From positions 1 through 10,955 of the forward strand of contig RFKV01000003.1 of assembly GCA_003694175.1 (NCBI GenBank): a stretch of DNA of 10,955 nucleotides, given 5' to 3'. Below are positions 6,701-10,955 of this stretch, one piece after another. Position 1 is the stretch's first letter, and every line of letters begins with the position of its first letter. The translations under genes were made by a program, and so were the position numbers. The notes beneath the pieces were generated by a model. It did not search any database. It was given only the letters and a program-made list of their open reading frames with translations, and had not been told where the DNA came from. Source of the stretch: Candidatus Dojkabacteria bacterium (GTDB taxonomy: Bacteria > Patescibacteriota > Dojkabacteria > J137).

Positions 6701-7247
6701 TGCTTTGCTTACTAAACTTTATTGACAAAATATAACTTTCACTTTCCTTAAGGAATGATATATTTCTAATGAATATGGAATTTACACCAGATTTTTCAAA
6801 AATTTCTTTGATTCTATTGATATCTAAAGTTTTGACGATTATATCAATGCCTAATCTACCATCAGAATTACTTTGGTAAGATATAACTTTAAGATTTTGA
6901 TAATTTGCTTTAAGGTTTTCTGCCACTTCAAGTAGAGACGTCAAGCCTATATCTCGAGTAATAACGGGCTCCAAGACAGTTGCTCTTTCGCTAAGCTCCT
7001 TTTTTAAACTTACTAAATTCGCATTCTGAATAATCCTGTTTTCCAATAGCTGCACCTTAGTTTTTTTTAAGTTTAAGTCCGGTATAAAAAAGAACGTGTT
7101 AATCGCTCTTATAGAGATAAAAACAACAACAACCAAAAAAATGAATATAGAACCAGACAATAGTTTACTCTCCTTCTTTTCTGTTTCAATTTGAATTTCG
7201 TTGAGAGTTCTGGATAATAGATTGAATCTAAAAGTATTACTATTCAT
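6687..7247 (-). CDS. pilN: Type IV pilus inner-membrane assembly protein PilN
   Basis: A 186-aa bitopic membrane protein. The cytoplasmic N-terminus carries FRFNLLS (6-12), matching the INLLP-type motif that binds in a groove on PilM. One membrane helix spans ~31-54, followed by a coiled-coil stretch (~58-92, KKTKVQLLENRI onward) and a C-terminal domain (~100-180) compatible with the PilN ferredoxin-like fold. It connects cytoplasmic PilM to the membrane-anchored PilN-PilO pair. The ATG overlaps the pilM stop by 8 nt (ATGAATAG), and the 3' end overlaps pilO by 14 nt. The protein has no cysteine. Together PilM and PilN correspond to the cytoplasmic and membrane parts of GspL in type II secretion systems. 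Confidence 0.88.
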   Translation of the reverse strand: MNSNTFRFNLLSRTLNEIQIETEKKESKLLSGSIFIFLVVVVFISIRAINTFFFIPDLNLKKTKVQLLENRIIQNANLVSLKKELSERATVLEPVITRDIGLTSLLEVAENLKANYQNLKVISYQSNSDGRLGIDIIVKTLDINRIKEIFEKSGVNSIFIRNISFLKESESYILSIKFSKQSNEKT

Positions 7248-8277
7248 TCTTTAAACTTACACCAATACAACTTGCAAACTGTGGTAAATTAACCCTGTTT
7301 AGCAAATCTTTCTCTAATTTTTTTGGTACTTGAATGTTTTTGAGCGGTTCAACTTTGGTAAAAAGCATGTTTGTAGCGCTCGAAAGGAAACTATCCAAAC
7401 CTATAAGTGAAGCTCCTCCTCCAAACAAATAACCTAATTTTAGATTTCGAGGAACAGAAATTTTTTCTCTGTGGTATAAAACGATTTTTTGAATTTCTTC
7501 TAGTAGTGAATCAACAACGGGTTTTATAGAGTTAGCAACCTTTCCATCTAGTTGACTTTGGTCCAAGCCACACTGAACTTTTAATTTTTCCGCCTGAGTA
7601 ATATCTATACCAAGATCCGCAGCAATTAATCTAGTCATTGCGTTTCCTCCTAGATTCAAAACCTGAGAGTAAAGAACAACATCTTTAGAGTTAAGAGTTA
7701 TAGTAGTATGCTCAGCACCTAAATCAACTATCATAAAATGCTCACTATCAAGTGGTTTCATATTGTAGTTTGCACATCTTAAGTTTGCGAGTGATTCTGT
7801 TTCTATAGCCAACAAGTTGTAACCAGCCTTCTGAAAATACTCAAAATACTCAATAGCTTTAGATTTATCCATTGACACAACGTAGTAACTCTTAAAATCC
7901 TTGTGAAACAATTTTTCAGTGGCAGGTAAAAAAGTGACATTTTGAGTATCTATATCAACCGGAATCATTGACTTAAACGCAAAATATATGGCATCCTTTA
8001 CTTCATTTTCAGGTAAATTGGGTATGTTTACAAGCCTCGTTAAAACTTGATCTTCAGGTACGCATATAACAACATTTCGACTCCTTACACCTATTTTTTT
8101 CATACTATCCGAAAAAAAACTCGGTTCTGTTTGCAAAATATTTGCTACTCGGTTTGTGTTGTTCGTAGTGTTTAACGAAGCTAAAACATCTAACTCGTAT
8201 CTAATGCCATGCCTATTTAGATATGAAACATTAATATTTTCTGTGGATATACTTAATCCTAAAAATTCAGTTCTCAT
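7240..8277 (-). CDS. pilM: Type IV pilus assembly ATPase-fold protein PilM
   Basis: A cytoplasmic actin-like protein of 345 aa that forms the inner ring of the pilus platform and binds the PilN N-terminus. It begins MRTEFLGLSISTENINVSYL, the position of the first phosphate-binding loop. It continues through VDLGAEHTT (184-192), the strongly conserved LNLGGNAMTRLIAADLGI (~207-224) and AEKLK, and ends with an adenosine-binding GGGAS (286-290). I chose the ATG at 8277-8275; an in-frame TTG at 8286 would add three residues (MEV), but family members start just before this strand. The normal DxG of the first loop (as in GIDIG) is SIS here, so nucleotide binding or hydrolysis may be weakened; the second DLG motif is intact. 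It overlaps pilN by 8 nt. No convincing Shine-Dalgarno: GGAAG is only 2 nt before the ATG. Confidence 0.93.
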   Translation of the reverse strand: MRTEFLGLSISTENINVSYLNRHGIRYELDVLASLNTTNNTNRVANILQTEPSFFSDSMKKIGVRSRNVVICVPEDQVLTRLVNIPNLPENEVKDAIYFAFKSMIPVDIDTQNVTFLPATEKLFHKDFKSYYVVSMDKSKAIEYFEYFQKAGYNLLAIETESLANLRCANYNMKPLDSEHFMIVDLGAEHTTITLNSKDVVLYSQVLNLGGNAMTRLIAADLGIDITQAEKLKVQCGLDQSQLDGKVANSIKPVVDSLLEEIQKIVLYHREKISVPRNLKLGYLFGGGASLIGLDSFLSSATNMLFTKVEPLKNIQVPKKLEKDLLNRVNLPQFASCIGVSLKNE

Positions 8278-8559
8278 AACTTCCAAAACTTAGAAAAATA
8301 CTAAAAAATTAATTTGATCTAAGTCATCATAACCCCATCCCTTAGCCATACCGTCTCCGATCTTGAAATTTTTAAAGAAAAGCAATCAACACAAACCAAA
8401 TTTTACAGATTAGTGACTAAGTAAACTAATTTAGCCAAAACAAAATCAATCATAACATCAATCAACAAATAAGCTATTATGAACATATTGAACTCAATGA
8501 TGCAAGCTTATCTGTAATGTCAATAATAGAATAAAACTTTGAATCTGTATACTAATTTA
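8278..8559. other. 282-bp gap inside the pilus gene cluster
   Basis: Separates the prepilin genes from pilMNO, in a cluster that is otherwise overlapping or nearly so. On the minus strand it carries an exact TTGACA (8523-8518) without a good -10 at normal spacing, an inverted repeat ATTAGT/ACTAAT near 8403-8426, and a 19-codon frame with a Shine-Dalgarno just before pilM. No GC-rich hairpin followed by T residues and no known riboswitch pattern could be recognised. It may hold the pilMNO promoter. Confidence 0.5.
8290..8349 (-). CDS. Possible 19-aa leader peptide upstream of pilM
   Basis: ATG at 8349-8347, TAA at 8292-8290, ending 12 nt before the pilM ATG. The product would be MAKGWGYDD... 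ending NFLVFF. Its ATG is preceded by GGAG with 5-nt spacing, the best Shine-Dalgarno arrangement I found in this window, where nearly all real genes lack one. That position suggests a leader peptide or translational coupling to pilM. A chance match, or the remnant of a longer gene, remains quite possible, and I recognise no family. Confidence 0.3.
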   Translation of the reverse strand: MAKGWGYDDLDQINFLVFF

Positions 8560-9444
8560 TTAGATACCTTCCTCAATTAGGATACTATAAAAAAAATTAC
8601 TATCGTACTGTTCAGTTATAGTTACCTGAGATAAAAGCTCAATTACAGGAGACTGACTTCTATTTCTAAAACTACTTCTTGCTTTAAATTCTCTTACAAT
8701 GTATGGCAGAGAATCAGGAATAGACGAATCCAAATTTAAGACCACGGAATAAATGTCCTTTATTGTTCTGGGTGTCACTAGTAAATATAGAGCATCTATC
8801 GTATTTATGTTCGTAATACCATTCCTTGATAACCAATTTAAAATGTTTATATCGAAACTAACTAATGAGTTATTTCTTGAAGTTGGCAGCAAGACGAAGG
8901 TACTGCTAAGAGATGAAATTAACTGAGTGCTTGAAATATTCTGTCCTATATCAAAAACGTCTACAATTTTATTTAACGTATTTCCGATCTTATAAATTAA
9001 TGCAAATTCAAGTGCAACATTTTGATATAAATCAACAGTAAAATTACCCTTATACCCTGACAGCTTTACTAGAAACGTCTGATCTTTATTAAGTTCATAT
9101 CTTTCAAGTTTTCTTTTATCTTCAATTTGTAACTCAGTAAAAAGTTCAGCTTCATCTAACCTAGAATAGATAGCACAACTAAATTTTCTAGATTGTATAA
9201 TCTCCTCACATGTATCACTCAATCTATTAAGGTTAAGATCATTTAAAAGGTAATTGATTTTCTCTTTTATCAAATTTTCGGTTGTTGATAATGACTGATT
9301 GTATAGCCTAGTGTTTACTATTTGATTTGTATTAATTGATACAGTATTCATTAAAAAAAGTAAAATGGTGCTAATTATCGATATAACTATCAAAGTTATC
9401 AACAAGATTTGAGCTTTTTTATAATCGGAACTCCTAAAATTCAT
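8560..9444 (-). CDS. PilX/GspK-like prepilin-type protein lacking Glu5
   Basis: A 294-aa protein with a hydrophilic leader (MNFRSSDYKK), then A-Q-I-L-L-I-T at 11-17 and a hydrophobic helix to ~33. The helix continues into an amphipathic stretch with a SLSTTENLIKEKINYLL pattern (51-67) like the N-terminal helix of PilX/GspK-type minor pilins. If processed after Ala11, the mature protein starts with Gln and has Ile, not Glu, at position 5. Lack of Glu5 and a larger globular domain are known features of GspK, which caps the pseudopilus tip. Cys79 and Cys90 could form a disulfide. It is the last of four prepilin genes, starting 16 nt after the preceding stop, with no Shine-Dalgarno. The homology call rests on the N-terminal pattern, size and position; the rest of the domain is not recognisable by eye. 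Confidence 0.7.
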   Translation of the reverse strand: MNFRSSDYKKAQILLITLIVISIISTILLFLMNTVSINTNQIVNTRLYNQSLSTTENLIKEKINYLLNDLNLNRLSDTCEEIIQSRKFSCAIYSRLDEAELFTELQIEDKRKLERYELNKDQTFLVKLSGYKGNFTVDLYQNVALEFALIYKIGNTLNKIVDVFDIGQNISSTQLISSLSSTFVLLPTSRNNSLVSFDINILNWLSRNGITNINTIDALYLLVTPRTIKDIYSVVLNLDSSIPDSLPYIVREFKARSSFRNRSQSPVIELLSQVTITEQYDSNFFYSILIEEGI

Positions 9445-9460
9445 CTTAGAAAATGATAAC

Positions 9461-9961
9461 TTAAACCCTGTAGTTTCTCAATGAAACTTTAAATTGATTT
9501 ATCGAGTTTACATCAACACCAGGTAATCTTGACTGCAACCTATACGTAACATATACGGACTCAATTCCTGAGTTATCTGTGTAATTTTGAAAGGACAAAC
9601 CAGAATATCTAAAATTTGAGTTTGATACAGTAATAATACTTTCAGAAGAATCAGGAAGTATTTCATACTTACAAATCAAATCCTGACATAACTTCCACAC
9701 ATATCTTTTCCCATTTAATAAAACAATGCAACTTACTGAATTATCATCACACTCAATAAGATTAGCAGAGTTTCTTATGTCGTATGAAATCAGAGAATTT
9801 AAATCGTTCACAACCTCTACCGATTTCGACCTATATGCTGCTACCAAGACAACCTTAAATGATAAAAGCACAGTATTGAGCATCATAACAACTAATATAG
9901 CTAATATAGACACACTAACCAAAACTTCAATCAATGAATAAGCAGCTTTGTTTTTTTTCAT
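9461..9961 (-). CDS. Type IV prepilin-like protein (PilW/GspJ-like position)
   Basis: A 166-aa protein with a class III (prepilin) signal: leader MKKNKAA, predicted cleavage before YSLIEVLVSVSILAIL, with Ser at mature +2 and Glu at +5 and a hydrophobic helix to ~residue 30. The remainder is a beta-rich globular domain with Cys71, Cys78, Cys92 and Cys97. The YSLIEVLV signature and the position as third of four minor pilin genes suggest the PilW/GspJ role, part of the tip complex that primes pilus assembly. The start overlaps the previous stop as ATGA. A weak AAGG lies 7 nt before the ATG, one of the few Shine-Dalgarno-like signals here. The prepilin assignment is strong; the PilW/GspJ label is positional. 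Confidence 0.88.
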   Translation of the reverse strand: MKKNKAAYSLIEVLVSVSILAILVVMMLNTVLLSFKVVLVAAYRSKSVEVVNDLNSLISYDIRNSANLIECDDNSVSCIVLLNGKRYVWKLCQDLICKYEILPDSSESIITVSNSNFRYSGLSFQNYTDNSGIESVYVTYRLQSRLPGVDVNSINQFKVSLRNYRV

Positions 9962-10461
9962 AAAAGAACCTTATAAAAAAAAGTTTCACCTTCGTTAAAT
10001 TTTTGGTTGGCAGAAAATGTGTACAAATTGAAACTCGCGGTAGTTGTTAATGCATCATACCTTAATAGTTCTATAATTGCACAACTTCTTATACCATCAA
10101 CTGTAGCTACACCAACCATGTTACTACAGGTAAAACCGATATCTTCATTAAATACATCAATATGTATCCGTTGTGGAGATACGTTCGGAACATAATAATC
10201 CCTGTATCCTAAATTATTTCTAATCCTTCTCAAGGCCTCTTCACTAAATGAGTAATTACCAGAATTTAAACCTTCCACCAAATTAATCAATAATGATTGA
10301 TTTCTTTGGATTATCTCAAATTTCTTTAACTCAATAATCCCTGTATTAAGCATGTTAAGCGCCCCAAGAATGGCTAAAGACACAATACCCATTACCATAA
10401 TTACTTCAAGCAGAGAAGTTGCATTTTTAAATCCACTAAATCCAAGTAAAAATTTTATCAT
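9958..10461 (-). CDS. Type IV prepilin-like protein (PilV/GspI-like position)
   Basis: A 167-aa protein with a 14-residue leader (MIKFLLGFSGFKNA), predicted cleavage before TSLLEVIMVMGIVSLAIL, with mature Ser2 and Glu5, and a hydrophobic helix to about residue 38. The globular part contains Cys112 and Cys127, a likely disulfide. The leader is unusually hydrophobic near its start (FLLGF) for this class. The ATG lies 26 nt inside the preceding gene and its TGA overlaps the next ATG (ATGA), so it is embedded in a translationally coupled operon. Second of four prepilin genes, which corresponds to GspI or PilV; the specific label is inferred from order only. It would act in the pilus or pseudopilus tip on the outer face of the membrane. 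Confidence 0.87.
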   Translation of the reverse strand: MIKFLLGFSGFKNATSLLEVIMVMGIVSLAILGALNMLNTGIIELKKFEIIQRNQSLLINLVEGLNSGNYSFSEEALRRIRNNLGYRDYYVPNVSPQRIHIDVFNEDIGFTCSNMVGVATVDGIRSCAIIELLRYDALTTTASFNLYTFSANQKFNEGETFFYKVLL

Positions 10462-10939
10462 TTAAGTTTATCACTAACTTACTTACTAAATTTTCACCAT
10501 CAGTGACGTGTATCTCACAAAACCCAGTATAATCCAAATTTCCAAAGGGCAAGTTATTTACCTTAAAAGCTTGCGATTGAGTAGATGTGAATCCAATACC
10601 CTTGCAACCCTGACTAAAATCAACCTTTAAACTGCTGTTGTAGTCAGCTCTTCTGACAATTTCGCAACTTGACTGAGTATTACTTATGTTGCAAACGTAG
10701 TAGTTTAGTTGTCCTTCCTGAATACCTAAAACCCAATTTGATGCAGTAGAATTATCTCTTTTTACAGAGTTTCTGGAATTGTTACGTACATAAGAAATGG
10801 ACTGATCTATACTTGACTTCAAGTTTTCCAAATCTATTGTGATCCTGAGACTGTTTATGGACATTATTCCTAAAATTGACAAGACAGAGATAACTCCAAG
10901 GATAATCAGTACTTCAATTACAGAGAAAGCATTGATCAT
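10436..10939 (-). CDS. Type IV prepilin-like protein (FimU/GspH-like position)
   Basis: A 167-aa protein with a minimal 4-residue leader (MINA), predicted cleavage before FSVIEVLIILGVISVLSILG, with mature Phe1, Ser2 and Glu5, and a membrane helix to ~residue 28. The globular domain has four cysteines (83, 92, 112, 141). The layout fits the GspH/FimU class of minor (pseudo)pilins. The start is fixed: an in-frame TAG at 10945-10943 precedes the ATG, so the short leader is not a misannotated truncation, barring a non-ATG start in the few bases between. There is no Shine-Dalgarno; TAATAT ends 9 nt upstream, near the window edge. First gene of the cluster seen here; a major pilin or further pilus genes may lie beyond the right edge. 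Confidence 0.87.
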   Translation of the reverse strand: MINAFSVIEVLIILGVISVLSILGIMSINSLRITIDLENLKSSIDQSISYVRNNSRNSVKRDNSTASNWVLGIQEGQLNYYVCNISNTQSSCEIVRRADYNSSLKVDFSQGCKGIGFTSTQSQAFKVNNLPFGNLDYTGFCEIHVTDGENLVSKLVINLNDKIFTWI

Positions 10940-10955
10940 ACTCTAAAAATATTAC

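Noticed and set aside
8403..8486. Minus-strand 27-codon hydrophobic frame in the pilX-pilM gap
   Set aside because: AT-rich DNA easily yields hydrophobic frames of this length; no Shine-Dalgarno, no promoter and no recognisable pattern support it.
8278..8559. Riboswitch or c-di-GMP aptamer upstream of pilM
   Set aside because: No conserved aptamer core could be recognised and no stable paired architecture is evident by eye.
9726..10195. Plus-strand short frames opposite the pilin genes (9726-9941, 10007-10195)
   Set aside because: Antisense shadows of well-supported prepilin genes, without initiation signals.
1..10955. CRISPR array, insertion sequence, toxin-antitoxin or other defence system
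   Set aside because: No spaced direct repeats, transposase or terminal inverted repeats, and every sizeable gene is accounted for by housekeeping or pilus functions.
1..10955. Alternative genetic code (UGA as glycine, as in Gracilibacteria/SR1)
   Set aside because: UGA ends recG and one pilin gene exactly at expected positions, with overlapping downstream starts, and proteins have normal lengths.

Overview
The window is AT-rich, compactly coded bacterial DNA that uses UGA as a stop. It looks like a chromosomal segment of an uncultivated bacterium of the Candidate Phyla Radiation (Patescibacteria) type. That placement is an inference from three things: AT-rich small genes with few Shine-Dalgarno sites, a class A penicillin-binding protein with Ig-like C-terminal domains, and a type IV pilus operon with no genes for an outer-membrane secretin. 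No rRNA or ribosomal protein gene is present to settle the phylum.

Left part (1-2629, all minus strand). In transcription order this holds tRNA-Ser(UGA), a 41-codon single-membrane-segment protein (2486-2361), the branch-migrating helicase RecG, and the start of a SpoU/TrmH-family RNA 2'-O-methyltransferase that runs off the left edge. The methyltransferase start overlaps the recG stop (ATGA).

Middle part (2829-5936, plus strand). One long gene encodes a bifunctional class A PBP (GT51 glycosyltransferase plus transpeptidase) of 1035 residues. It has a basic cytoplasmic tail, one membrane segment, and about 210 extra C-terminal residues forming one clear and one probable Ig-like domain. Its promoter region lies back to back with that of the tRNA.

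Right part (6062-10939, minus strand, convergent with the PBP gene). This is a type IV pilus or competence-type operon. Four prepilin-like genes (FimU/GspH-, PilV/GspI-, PilW/GspJ- and PilX/GspK-like) are followed, after a 282-bp gap, by overlapping pilM-pilN-pilO. The gene order matches gspH-I-J-K-L-M of type II secretion if PilM+PilN is read as a split GspL. The likely product is a pilus tip/initiation complex plus the inner-membrane assembly platform. Major pilin, ATPases, PilC and prepilin peptidase are not in this window.

Points worth a second look: alanine instead of glycine before the predicted cleavage site of all four prepilins, paired cysteines in every exported globular protein, a degenerate first phosphate motif in PilM, and almost no Shine-Dalgarno sites. 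No mobile element, CRISPR array or defence system was seen.
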